Notes: generated by a model not told the origin, from the sequence alone. Shown: positions 1-12,121, counted from the first letter of the stretch. The stretch is DNA of 64,000 nt from Diphasiastrum complanatum (GCA_029204225.1 CM055101.1:36631648-36695647), one strand, 5' to 3'. Translations and numbers: made by a program.

Positions 1-1695
1 CCTCAAGAGCTTAACCCATTCACGTTCATGCAAGTAACACTCATAACCACAAGCCGCGACAGATATGGAGACAACCAGTTCCTGGACCAAATGGTCCCGA
101 CAGCATACCGCTGGCGCCACGGACCGAATGGTCCCGACGGCATACCGCTGGCGTCCCGGGATACGACCCTCAGCTATGTGCCAACTTAAAAATTTTGAAG
201 CGGCCTTACAACTGGCGCTTTTACCGAACACTGAAACCCAGAAGGTAATCAGAGTCAGTTTGAGGAAAATCCTACTTTATTGATAAATCTGAGAAGGTTA
301 CATTTCAAGTGTGTGACCGACCCTAGTCTCCGAGGAGCTGGCATGCCAAGGCGAGTGCCAGTACAACATTCCTGCAAGGGAGGCTGAGACTTGGTTGGAG
401 CTCGCCCTGAGTCGCAACTCGCACTCCCCTATAGTATTGGTGGGATTCGGCACCCCCCCTCATACTAAGCACTCTACCCAGGCTGGTAAAGCACGTTTTT
501 CTCTCTCTAAAATTTTCTCTCTAGAAAGTCATTTTCTCTCTCTAGATTTTATTGATCCCAGGCTTCCTTTAATCATGCCTAGATCGTGTGAGGTGATTGC
601 ACATCGATCTGAGCTCTCTGGACTTCGCTAGAACCGATCAAAGATTTTCAGCCATAGGAACTTGGCGCCGGCTGGATTCTGGTCACAGTGGCGCCGGCGT
701 CGTTGGCGTCGGGAGCAGCTGGGGACAATGCTGGCGCCAAAGGTGTCGGAAGTAAAGCTTGTAAAGGTAGCTTTACAACACAGTGCCCGCCAAAAATTTT
801 TGGGCACCTGAATTTAACGGGCGACGCCAGCGCTGGCGAGCGGACAGGTGGGTGCCGGCGGCGCCGGGAGGGCAAGCCCGGGTGTTGTAAAGCTACCTTT
901 ACAAGCTTTACTTGCGGCGCCATCGGCGCCAGCTATGTCCCCGGCGCCAGCAGCGCCCCTGCTGCTCCCGGCGCCAACGGCGCCGGCGCCGCTCCCGGCG
1001 CCACTGTGACCAGAATCCAGCCGGCGCCAAGTTCCTATGGCTGAAAATCTTTGATCGGTTCTAGCGAAGTCCAGAGAGCTCAGATCGATGTGCAATCACC
1101 TCACACGATCTAGGCATGATTAAAGGAAGCCTGGGGATCAATAAAATCTAGAGAGAGAAAATGACTTTCTAGAAAGAGAAAATCCTAGAGAGAGAAAAAC
1201 GTGCTTTACCAGCTTGGGTAGAGTGCTTGGTATGAGGGGGGGTGCCGAATCACACCAATACTATAGGGGAGTGCGGGTTGCGACTCAGGGCGAGCTCCAA
1301 CCAAGTCTCAGCCTCCCTTGCTGGAATGTTGTCATGGCTCTCGCCTTGGCATGCTAGCGCCCCGGAGACTAGGGTCGGTCACACACTTGAAATGTAACCT
1401 TCTCAGATTTATCAATAAAGTGGGATTTTCCTCAAACTGACTCTGATTACCTTCTGGGTTTCAGTGTTCGGTAAAAGCGCCAGTTGTAAGGCCGCTTTCA
1501 AAATTTTTAACTTGGCACATAGCTGAGGGTCGTATCCCGGGACGCCAGCGGTATGCCGTCGGGACCATTCGGTCCGTGGCGCCAGCGGTATGCTGTCGGG
1601 ACCATTTGGTCCAAGAACTGGTTGTTTCCATATCTGTCGCGGCTTGTGGTTCTGAGTGTTCCTTGCATGAACGTGAATGGGTTAAGCTCTTGGGG
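1..1695. repeat. Giant near-palindrome (foldback-type inverted repeat)
   Basis: The left arm (1-781) is the reverse complement of the right arm (882-1695). Outer positions pair so that their coordinates sum to 1696 (for example 63-118 with 1578-1633). Small indels shift the inner pairing to a sum of 1663 (752-781 with 882-911). About 100 nt of unpaired spacer remain at 782-881, and the spacer holds its own small inverted repeat around 783-807. The left arm starts at the window edge, so the structure may extend outside. Short open frames in both strands end in the same peptide because the arms are copies; I do not call them genes. It could be a foldback or Mutator-like transposon with very long terminal repeats, or an inverted segmental duplication. 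No transposase is seen. Confidence 0.85.
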
Positions 1696-1734
1696 AACGG
1701 GCTCTAACCTGTCGGCTGAGTTGGATGGCTTGCT

Positions 1735-2100
1735 TGGGTGGATGTTACCTGTTTATGGCTGTCCAGTCTGGCGTGGCGCCAGGTTGGCTTCCAGCGCTCG
1801 TGACGAAGCTTTCAGTTGGTTAAGTCTGATGTAAGTCAGACCGCTTGCTTGGAATGGATGTTACTCGTTTGTAACAAAGCTTTCAGTTGGTTAAGTCTGA
1901 TGTAAGTCAGACCGCTTGCTTGGAATGGATGTTACTCGTTTGTAACGAAGCTTCGAGTTGGTTAAGTTTGATGTATGTCGGGCGGCTTGCTTGGAGGGAA
2001 GTCACCCACGTCGGGACCCCCGATCTGGCATGGCGCCAGGTTGGATCTCAATGTTGGTCCTCGGAACTTCAAGTTGGTTAAGTCTGATCGTTGTTGGCGA
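1735..2100. repeat. Degenerate tandem repeat, 71-bp unit
   Basis: A unit containing AGTTGGTTAAGTCTGATGTA followed by a GCTTGCTTGGAATGGATG segment recurs with starts at about 1806, 1877 and 1948, giving a 71-bp period. More diverged copies flank these on both sides. It directly follows the right arm of the palindrome. Open frames across it are by-products of the repeat. Confidence 0.75.
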
Positions 2101-2169
2101 GTTGGCTGCTTGTATGTCAAGTGGGTTCGGATGGCAAGAGTTGAAGGCTGGGAAGCTAAGTCGTGGTTC

Positions 2170-2375
2170 CCGGCTCCCTTTGGGATGCCTGCGCTACACC
2201 GGGCATCGGTGGCGCCGGGAAGCGGGGGTGGCGCTGGGCAGCGCTGGGCCGGGGCGGCGCTGGCGCAGAGGCGGCCGGGCATGGGGGTGGCGCCGGGCAG
2301 CAGGGGTGGCGCTGGGTTGGGGAGGCCGGGCATGTGGGTGACACCGGGGCTATGGGGGTGGCGCCGGGGCGGTGG
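2170..2375. repeat. GC-rich minisatellite-like block with GGCGCC
   Basis: Variants of a GGGGGTGGCGCCGGGCA-like word recur irregularly here. Composition is extremely G-rich on the plus strand, and the block is continuous in style with the GC-rich inner palindrome arms and with 2700-2890. No coding function is inferred. Confidence 0.5.
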
Positions 2376-2392
2376 GCAAGGGCAGCCTCACA

Positions 2393-2597
2393 CACACACA
2401 CATGCCAAATACTGTGGAGTTTGTGTATATATGCACTCCCCAAAATTTGGTAGGAATGCTTATGGGACAGAGATTGGCTGCTTGGACACGTGCGTCCGGG
2501 CAGCCAGTTTTCAAAAAAAAAAAGAAAAAAAAAAAACTTGTGGTCAGGAGGACACCGGGGCCAAAGGGCCACCGTGCTCGCAAAATGCGAGCCCCCC
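2393..2597. repeat. Duplicated segment, copy 1
   Basis: This matches 2895-3105 in order: a CACACACA run, GAGTTTGT and a TATATAT core, then GGGACA, GCTTGGACACGTG, GTCCGGGCAGCCA, an A-rich tract, and CTTGTGGTCAGGAGGACACC. The spacing between copies is about 502 bp. The ends of the unit cannot be defined more closely by eye. Confidence 0.7.
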
Positions 2598-2894
2598 TCC
2601 TACTGGGGCTTTAGAGCACGGCCCCCGCATGGGAGTGGTTTGGCCCCGGTGCTCCCCGCACGGCTGACACATGTCAGCCGCACGGTGCCGTCAAAAATCA
2701 GCGAGCGCGTGATTTTGCCGGCGGCGCCAGGGTGGGTCCCGGGCGGGCGGGCGGGCAGGCACCGGGGCGCCGCCGGGCACCGGGCAGGCTAGTAGCAGCA
2801 GGCCGGGGCGCCCAAGCAGCGGGCCAAGTAGCGCCAGCGCCCTACCGGGAGCCGGGGCAGCTGGCGGTGGCGCCAGGTGGCGCCGGGCAACGTG

Positions 2895-3105
2895 CCTCTC
2901 ACACACACATGTGAGACTATGGGGAGTTTGTCTATATATCCCCTCCCCATAGTCTCACATGAATGCTTATGGGACAAAGATTGACTGCTTGGACACGTGG
3001 CGTCCGGGCAGCCAATTTTCAAAAAACAAAAAAGAAAAAACTTGTGGTCAGGAGGACACCGGGGCCAAAGGGCCACCGTGCTCGCTAGATGTGAGCCCCC
3101 CCCCC
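2895..3105. repeat. Duplicated segment, copy 2
   Basis: Second copy of 2393-2597. Between the copies lies an unrelated GC-rich stretch (2600-2890). This copy contains a perfect 19-bp inverted repeat (2908-2961) where copy 1 has only an imperfect one. Confidence 0.7.
2908..2961. other. Perfect 19-bp hairpin with TATA-like loop
   Basis: Arms 2908-2926 (CATGTGAGACTATGGGGAG) and 2943-2961 are exact reverse complements around a 16-nt loop that contains TCTATATATC. In copy 1 the same TATATAT core sits between a weaker pair of arms. It could be a short inverted repeat of a transposon terminus or a promoter element. Function is unknown. Confidence 0.6.
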
Positions 3106-3628
3106 CGTTCACCAATTCCCATCGTATCTCCCAAGGCACTAATTTGGGCCCGGCCATGAGCCACTGGGTTTTTATTTTATTTTATTTTAAATGGCTGCCC
3201 GGCGCCACGCCACGTCACCATGCAACTAAAGAATTACCCCGTCGTTTGTGGGGGGGAGGTGCTAGTGCCAGTGGCCGGAACCCGGTAGCTATGCCCGGCA
3301 CTCAGGGGCGCTGCCCGGCGCCTTTCACATTGCGCTTGTCCAAGACCACGTCTCGCTGCCTGGCACCCGAGGGCGGTTGCCCGAAATCCCCACATGCACT
3401 CGGACGCCCTCCAAGGGCATTCCGCCCGGGAAGTGCGACCTACTTGAGGGCGCACGCCCTTCCCCATGTGGAAATGTCTCTAGGCATCCTTCCACGTAAG
3501 TTTTGTTTCACTTTCTTTTGCTGTAAAAAGAAGAGCAAAAAGAGTAAAACGATTCACAAATCAAAGTAAAAACAAGCGCATTGTGGCAAGCCACAGGGCC
3601 CTGCCTTTGCAATAAGTGGTAAACTGCA
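3106..3628. other. End of GC-rich block; no gene seen
   Basis: GC-rich sequence continues to about 3480 and then changes abruptly to the AT-rich composition of most of the window. No coding similarity is recognised in any frame. Confidence 0.4.
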
Positions 3629-3722
3629 CTTGTTCAAGTGTTTTTAATCACATATGTAATATATGGGTGAATGATCTTGTTCAAGTGTTTTTAATCACAT
3701 ATGTAATATATGGGTGAATGAT
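3629..3722. repeat. 47-bp exact tandem duplication
   Basis: A 47-bp unit starting CTTGTTCAAGTGTTTTTAATC occurs twice head-to-tail (3629-3675 and 3676-3722). It lies immediately 3' of the helicase-endonuclease relic, near where the end of that element would be expected. Confidence 0.85.
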
Positions 3723-4965
3723 CTGACCAATAAACGTATGTAGTTCCTGATAGATTTTTTGAACTTTTTATATTTGTCCAAACATGATCCAATTGTGTGC
3801 CATATATAGTTGTTACTTGTTTGAAAGTTAGTTGTAGATTATGTTGAAACATAATGGATGAAAGTTTTTGGAAATTGGTATTTATGCTTAATGTATCAAT
3901 ATTCATGTCACCAATTATAACAATTGGCATGGTTTTCAGAATGTTGGTAAGTAGTGTGTTTAATTGTTCAGTAAATGTGAAAATGCTAGAATTTGGTTGT
4001 CTGTATATTGCAATTATGTGTATATTGTAGGTTTTATAAGTGAATGTGAATGATTTCAGTGTGCAATGTATTACATAATTCAATGTGTTCAAGGTGTTGA
4101 GTTTTACGATACAATAGTGTTGATCCTATAAAAGCATAATTGTGAATGGTTTCAAAGTTTGTTGCAAAAAGTTGTTCATGATGATGGGTTTGTGTTTCTT
4201 GTAAACACAATATGTCTGATGCCATTAGATTATGGTCATTTAGAATATTGTATTTGTATTTAGATAATGATCTAGTATTCAATGATTGAATAATAAGATG
4301 TGTTTTTGTGTACGCATACATATTCGGAATATGAGAGGTCCATTTTGCGGTGGTTCTAAGACGTGTTATTTTTTGTTGGACAGACATATCGATTTTAAAG
4401 TGTTCAGAAATTAATGGCGATGTGATGTATAAATTCTCCGATTTTTTAACTCGTGTTAGAGCTGTGTACATCAAACCATGTTTTGAAACTTTTTTGGGAT
4501 TAAATGCTAGTTCGGTTATTTTTAGACCTTGTGCTCGGTGTATTGTTCTTGCTATTGCTATTTTGATTGGAAATTGTTTTCTTGTAATTTTATTAAATAC
4601 AGATTGGCCAATTTAAAATTCTTTTGTGAGTCGATGTATTGGAGTCCATATTCTGTTTATGTTAGTGGTTTTGTACATATGTCTATGATTTTCTCGAGTT
4701 TTTTTTACCTATTTCATACTTGTCAAATTGTATCCATACAATATCTTCTGTAGAGGTCATTGTTCTAGTCTGAAAAATGCCATCTTCAACATCTATGTTT
4801 GTTGCACAAAGTTCTACTAACATGCCTTGTTTCACATAAATTGTTTTTGTCAATGACGATGTCGTTGGTGATGTTTATGGTATTGTTGCTGTAGTGCTAC
4901 AACCATAATTACGAAGTTTTTGCATGACTTGTGGTGCAGCGGGCCAATTTTTGAAAGCTTTGGCT
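3691..4965 (-). pseudogene. Helentron (Helitron2-type) relic: PIF1-like helicase C-terminus fused to an AP-type endonuclease
   Basis: Read on the minus strand. About 4965-4620 encodes helicase domain-2 sequence (VKQGMLVELCATNID) with in-frame stops. From 4612 to 4034 the frame is open and carries RKQFPIKIAIARTIHRAQG (helicase motif V region), then HGLMYTALTRVKKSENLYI (motif VI). It runs straight into an exonuclease-endonuclease-phosphatase fold (SLNTRS, DILCLQET). After a frameshift near 4090 the endonuclease continues with IIAIYRQP, IVIIGDMNID, QLDHVWTN and the catalytic YWSDHSPIYYI, ending at about 3691. Known: a helicase followed by this endonuclease in one polypeptide is the diagnostic layout of Helentrons, where an upstream Rep (HUH) domain starts rolling-circle transposition. 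No Rep domain is visible here. The copy is dead because of stops and at least one frameshift. A LINE is excluded by the fused helicase and the lack of RT. Confidence 0.85.
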
Positions 4966-5875
4966 AGCAGGAGTCTACAAAAAAATAAGCAGGTCAATTG
5001 AGAACTCCAAAAACAACAGAACTTTGCAATTGATTGTGAGTTTCAACGGTCAAATTTCTTACTACTATTGTCAATACTCCATGCGAAAGGTACACTATTT
5101 AGACACAAATTTGTAGATAAACCAAATTGATGGTAATTGGAATTGGATGGGATTTTCAAAAACAACATCCAACAAATGTGGAAGGAATTAAATATGTGTG
5201 AAATTGTAAGGAAGTTATATACAAGAACTTCGAAGTTGCGCAAAGAACATTCTATATGTGACTACCTCTTATTATAGACAACATTCTATAACATGGGTTT
5301 TTTTGGATTACGTGTATCAGTTGTGATAGCAAAAAGTGGTTGCTTTTTTGCAGGCATGTTAAATTTAAAATAGCACGTAACAAAAATCAAGTATAGACAT
5401 GATTTTTGAAATTTAATTGCAGAATTGCAAACAATCTAAAACAGTAAACCTCAGCATGCATAATCTGATTGAATGCAATGGAAAAATGTCTAAATCATGG
5501 CAGTTCCATTTCTGAGTCGAAATAATAGTCAATACAAGTAAGGTCTTGTAATACAAGCACAATTACAAAATGCCTTATTAAAAGCCTCACATATACAGAG
5601 TTTCAAAAACTTTGTTTTTAAAAACATTCCAATCTCAAATTAGATTGGCTCTATCCGAAACGGCCTATCCCGACTAATTTTCGATCAAAAAAATAAGCAT
5701 CTATTTTGATGAACTGTTCATAGGTCATTATGATATAAACTAAGTAACAAACTATTCATGTATTTTGACTTTGTACATGACCATCGGTTTTAGTTCGGTC
5801 ATATGAACGTAGTTTTAGTTTCCAGGTTTTCTATATACAATTACTAAAAAGTATATAAGATATAATGCATGGGAT
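4966..5875. other. AT-rich spacer between helicase relic and OB-fold-like ORF
   Basis: No recognisable protein in six frames. On the minus strand a T-rich run ending in TAG lies just upstream of the helicase part (about 4965-4985) and would serve as an intron acceptor. The missing helicase core is not found here. Confidence 0.3.
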
Positions 5876-6798
5876 TTATGTAGAAAATGTTGAGGTTGGG
5901 ATCCAAGCAACTTGTTCTTTTGGGAGAGTGGCACGAATCATGAGGATGTCTTGTTCGTGTGTAGGCCACTCTATATCAATTCGACGTCCATAGTAAGGAA
6001 ACGATGACTAGTATGTTGTCTCTACTTTCAAGGTATGTACTATGCCTAAAGCGATGAAAAATGCAAGCACAGTGCATTGATATTGATTGCATGCTACTCC
6101 ATAGTCTAAAGGCCTTATTTTAGCCTCACCTGTAGTTTTGTCTAGGTCCCACGAATAGCAGTATGCTTTAAGACAAGCATGAATTTCTTCTTGCAAACAA
6201 GAAGGTAATGCCAGAATTTGTTCTTTAAGGCATGTACTTCGAAAGGTTTAATTTTTGTAATCGAAGTTTTTGATCCGTATATCAAAACTAAATCCGAAGT
6301 CCCACAATCGTAAGGTATTGTTTTGGTTTGGATATCAAAACCTTGTATTCGAATATAGTCGTGCATATTAATTGCATGCAACAAGGATTTGTAATAAATT
6401 TCTTGAACTGATACAGTGATGGTAGCATCACCGTGTGCATCAGTTATATCAAGTTTCAAGTATTTCCCATATTTTGCTAACACTTTACCTTCAATGTACA
6501 CGCTTTCTATACCTACATGCACATCTTCTATGTAGATTTGTGCTATTCCGTCAACCAATGCAAGCGGCCGGGGATGTGAAGGTGAAACAGATGTCTGGAC
6601 AAGCTTCATTTTTTTGTTTACCAATTTCCTATCGAGAAACTGTAACTGGTTTTCATTACAAATATGTAGACTACTAGCACCGGCATCAACACTTGTCGAT
6701 GTCAAATAAATAGTTCGCGAAATTATGGAGCTCGTAGCTGGAATCGAATCCTGTGTTTGATTTCGGGTATCAATTTTATTTGTACCAATACAAAAGTT
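5876..6798 (-). pseudogene. Broken ORF with OB-fold-like (RPA-type ssDNA-binding) segment
   Basis: An open minus-strand frame runs from 6798 to 6142. Its middle contains VYIEGKVLAKYGKYLKLDIT, then GDATITVSV and HDYIRIQGFDI, a beta-rich pattern resembling the OB folds of replication protein A subunits. Near 6225 the reading continues in another frame (ALPSCLQEEIHACLKAYCYS, later GVACNQYQCTVLAFFIALG and IDIEWPTHEQDIL) down to a stop at 5876, with one internal TAG near 6014. I do not recognise the C-terminal part. It lies on the same strand, about 0.9 kb upstream of the helicase-endonuclease relic. RPA-like proteins are known cargo or accessory proteins of plant Helitrons, so membership in the same element is plausible but inferred. 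A captured or unrelated host-gene fragment is the alternative. Confidence 0.4.
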
Positions 6799-7321
6799 TT
6801 AGACAAAAAACATACAACTTCAAACAAGAAATGTATAGGCGGTATGGCACCTCAAAACAATGGGCATAATTTTTTTGCAATACTAATATGTGCAAAAAGA
6901 CCACTTTCAAAATGTCGGCTTGAGCTTTACCGTCCGATGCAGTAGTCCGTGTTTCGCTCTTTTCTTCATTGTGTTGTAGGAAATTGTCTTCTTGCAGGAC
7001 ATCCATTTCTATTTGGTGCAATTCCGCTGTTTCAAAACATGTTCAGTTTTTTATTTACATCACAAACCACGAAGGAATCTGCTAGTATAACATGCTATCT
7101 CACTTCCGCTGGTTCATCTTTCTTGGAGTGCAAATCCCAGGGCTTGACATTTGTGCTGATACTATAGTAGGAAATGGTATGCGGAGAGGAATATCAGGGG
7201 GGAAAAAAAGAGTTACAATTGGTAAGTGATTATAGTATTTGAAAAGCTAGTATATCTACATATCTGGCAGCTGAAGTTTACAAAGTTTCAAAACTTTCTA
7301 AGTAACACTTTCATGCTGATG
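6799..7321. other. No gene recognised
   Basis: Short frames only. A minus-strand frame at 6776-7021 has a hydrophilic stretch but no family I recognise; it could be an upstream exon of the OB-fold-like ORF. Confidence 0.3.
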
Positions 7322-7920
7322 GTCACTCACGATAAATGCTCGTGGTACCAGGAAAAGCCCTTTTTATGGATGAAATCTCCATTGGGTTGGCTAATTCAAC
7401 GACTTTCCATATTGTCAAATGTTTAAGACAGTCTATTCATGTCATGGATGGGACCATGGTGGTTTCACTGCTCCAGCCGGCACCAGAGACTTTTGAACTT
7501 TTTGATGATATCTGACCTCTTTCAGAAAGTCAGCTGGTCTATCAAGGGCCACATGTCAACCTTATCAGCATGTTTCAGTAAACCTTTTGACAGATCAATG
7601 AGTCATCATGCGGCACTAGTCACTAAAAATATGCTAGCTTGCTTTTCAAGAGAATAGCTTTTAATGAAGCGGGACTCGTATATACATAGTCAAGACTGTA
7701 CAAGTATGGCGAGACCCATAAATATGTGCTCTTGATGGCTAACTCTGCTATTTGAAAATGTTCTTCTTAGGCTATTTGTATGAGTCAATTAGATTTCGAT
7801 GCATTTTGCTTTCTTCTAGAGTTGGCGATTGTTGCAAAAAACAGAATGACAGTATTCTTTTGGACAAAAATGATTGAAGCCCACTCTATTGGCCACACCC
7901 GGGACAATGAAATAAACAGA
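7322..7920 (+). pseudogene. PDR/ABCG full-size transporter pseudogene fragment (first nucleotide-binding domain to start of membrane domain)
   Basis: From 7336 the plus strand reads [15 protein letters not shown] (Walker B region), [37 protein letters not shown] and SQLVYQGP, the D-loop to H-loop part of the first NBD of pleiotropic-drug-resistance ABCG transporters. After a deletion near 7580 the frame resumes with FDRSMSHHAA and MLACFSRE, a stop, then LLMKRDS, matching the linker before the first transmembrane helix. A third piece at 7780-7920 (IVAKNRMTVFFWTKM) matches the start of the membrane domain and follows an intron-like gap. Stop codons at about 7485, 7579 and 7657 show it is dead. 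In the live family this protein exports diverse compounds across the plasma membrane. Nothing of the other ~1,200 residues is present, so this is a captured or stranded fragment. Confidence 0.85.
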
Positions 7921-10116
<2,196 letters not shown>

Positions 10117-10457
10117 CATCAAATGGACATGCAAATAGTGCTCTTGTGGTGTTATTCAAAAAGATTGTTATATTTATCAACCATCAAGGTCATGTTGTCA
10201 AAGATTTGTAAGCTCCATAGAGCTCTTGATGGGCTTTGCAAGCCCCTAAGGCCTAGTTTGAAATCATAAATGAATATTCACTTCAAGTTGGTTCTATTTT
10301 ATTGCATGAATGTCTATGCTAAACATCAAGGTTGGAGTTATGTGATTATTTGCATTGTATGTAGATGATGCCACAATTCTCAATAATAGCATCAAGGTGT
10401 TGCAAGACGCCAAGTTAGATCTTTCAAAAGAATTTTACACGTCAAATCTCAACTAGC
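10117..10457 (+). pseudogene. Ancient Ty1/Copia reverse transcriptase relic
   Basis: Pieces of the Copia RT are readable in order with frame jumps: HQMDMQ (10117), KLHRALDGLCKPLRPSLKS (about 10209-10268, corresponding to the KLxKALYGLKQAPR block), MNVYAKHQGWSYVI, and LFALYVDDATILNNS with the catalytic YVDD motif (about 10353), then KLDLSKEFYT. Numerous indels show great age. No LTRs or other pol domains are visible nearby. Confidence 0.7.
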
Positions 10458-10573
10458 TAATAAGACCCTCGATCTCCTAGCCATGGTGTCCCACCCTAAG
10501 TCATCCTAATAAAAACGTGCCAAAGCCAAGTATTAGATGCCATTAGAATCCAACCCAATATAGCATTTATCAG

Positions 10574-10703
10574 TAGCATGATACTCTAATTGGGACATAC
10601 ACCCAGGCTTCATAGCCTTAGCCCACTAGATGCAACATTAGCATGATACTCTAATGACACACCCCAGGCTTCATAGCCTTAGCCCACTAGCTGCAACATT
10701 AGT
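10574..10703. repeat. 65-bp tandem duplication
   Basis: TAGCATGATACTCTAAT plus a following CCCAGGCTTCATAGCCTTAG segment occurs at 10574 and again at 10639, with a few differences. Confidence 0.8.
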
Positions 10704-12075
10704 ATAACTAGCTAATATCTCATCAATGATGTCCACTAATAGCCTAGTCTAATGGCTATTAGTCACAATGGCCCATGCATACATTAAGGTTAGTGATTAA
10801 CCAAAGCCACGATTCACAAGATAACTATAGACATTTAGCCATCAATCCTCTAACCTCATCTAGGCTACCCTTAACCTAAGGTCATTCGCTAATTGACTTG
10901 AACTAATTAGGGATATAATGTAGTACTCTAGCCAACAAGAGCATTTCTCCCCTAAAAAATGAAAGTCATAATAATTCCTATTTAAATAAGCAACCTTCTA
11001 CCAAAATTCACCATTGTTTGGTTGATCTTTACAATAGAACATGTACTCCAAGAATAAACAAATTCTAAGTTGGGAAAGGTTTCTAACTTTTGAATACACT
11101 CAACCATAAGTGTCCCATGAAGTGACCATCATGATCACTAACCACATTAATAGATATAATGCATAAAGTCATGAAACAATATTGGTTATTCCATTACTAG
11201 CACGAGTAGTCTAACATTGAAATCTCTACATCACTACCTAGTATTCCCATTACTTATTTCATCCTTATGAGTTGATAATTTTTTGTTATGGTCATTCGTC
11301 TATCCCACTCTCCCAATCATAGGCCTACACATTCTACCTACAGACAAATGGTTATTTGCCTAGTCACTCGTACACATGCTTGTTGTCTTATGTATACACA
11401 CAACCATCATTTCACTCACACCACTCCTTATATGTCTTGTGTATGTTGAAAGCAAAATAGTACAAAAGCTGTGTTGACAACAAATGTGGTGACATTCACA
11501 GCCTTTTTATTGACACTGATGTTATAAATAAGTGTCATTGTAGTAGCATCTATTTGGTGTTGTAAATGGACCATCGCATCATAGTTATGTGTGACACTTC
11601 TACCAAAAGTTTGTAACACATATGCGACACAATTCCACCACAAGGCGATGATAAAATGTCACCGTTGTGTCATTCTTACAATGTCTACTACTAGGAGATT
11701 TGAAATTGTTATCACATTATGACACTTTTAGTCACAGTAATTACTACTTGTTGTAGTGTCATTATGCAATGCACTTGAAATTCAAAAAAGTTCCACTATG
11801 CAACATTGTGAAACTTTTGTAGAAATTATTGTATCACTTTTTGGATTGCGACAGGTCTCGAGTTCTTCTTGCTGCAAAATACCAACATCACACAACGTTG
11901 TTAATAATGACAAAATCAAAAGTGTTGCATGGTGACTCTAAGTCAAAGTTTTTGAACATGTCACTATTAAACAGTACTAAAGTGCTGCTTAGCGACAGTT
12001 GGGTGTAGGGTGCTCATTTGTAACCTAGGGCTTTGTTTTTTTTTAGCATAATAGCACTCATTGGCCGTATGTACA

Positions 12076-12076
<1 letters not shown>
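10704..12076. other. Noncoding; possible CACTA-type transposon end near 11737-11758
   Basis: The minus strand reads CACTACAACAAGTAGTAATT from 11758 leftward, similar to the CACTA termini of En/Spm elements. The surrounding 11400-12000 is rich in GTCAC/GCGACA-like words, as subterminal regions of such elements often are. No transposase and no matching second terminus were found, so this stays tentative. Confidence 0.2.

Positions 12077-12121
<45 letters not shown>
12077..12121. repeat. (TG)n microsatellite
   Basis: About 22 uninterrupted TG units followed by a short CACGCGCACGC tail. Confidence 0.95.

Noticed and set aside
655-680. TTGGCGCCGG resembling a tRNA-Asp primer site next to an LTR-like arm
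   Set aside because: The match to tRNA-Asp stops after about 8 bases, GGCGCC is common throughout this block, and no LTR pair in direct orientation exists.
648-1095. GC-rich overlapping open frames on both strands (up to 118 codons)
   Set aside because: They are a consequence of GC-rich palindromic DNA; frames on opposite strands end in the same peptide because the arms mirror each other. No domain is recognisable.
1806-2018. CRISPR-like regular repeats
   Set aside because: Units are contiguous 71-bp tandem repeats without unique spacers, in a plant genome.
1975-2667. 230-codon plus-strand frame across 71-bp repeats and GC-rich block
   Set aside because: Low-complexity translation of tandem repeats with overlapping frames in all phases; no homology recognised.
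3691-4474. LINE (non-LTR retrotransposon) endonuclease
   Set aside because: The endonuclease is fused in frame to helicase motifs V and VI and no RT follows, so a Helentron fits better.
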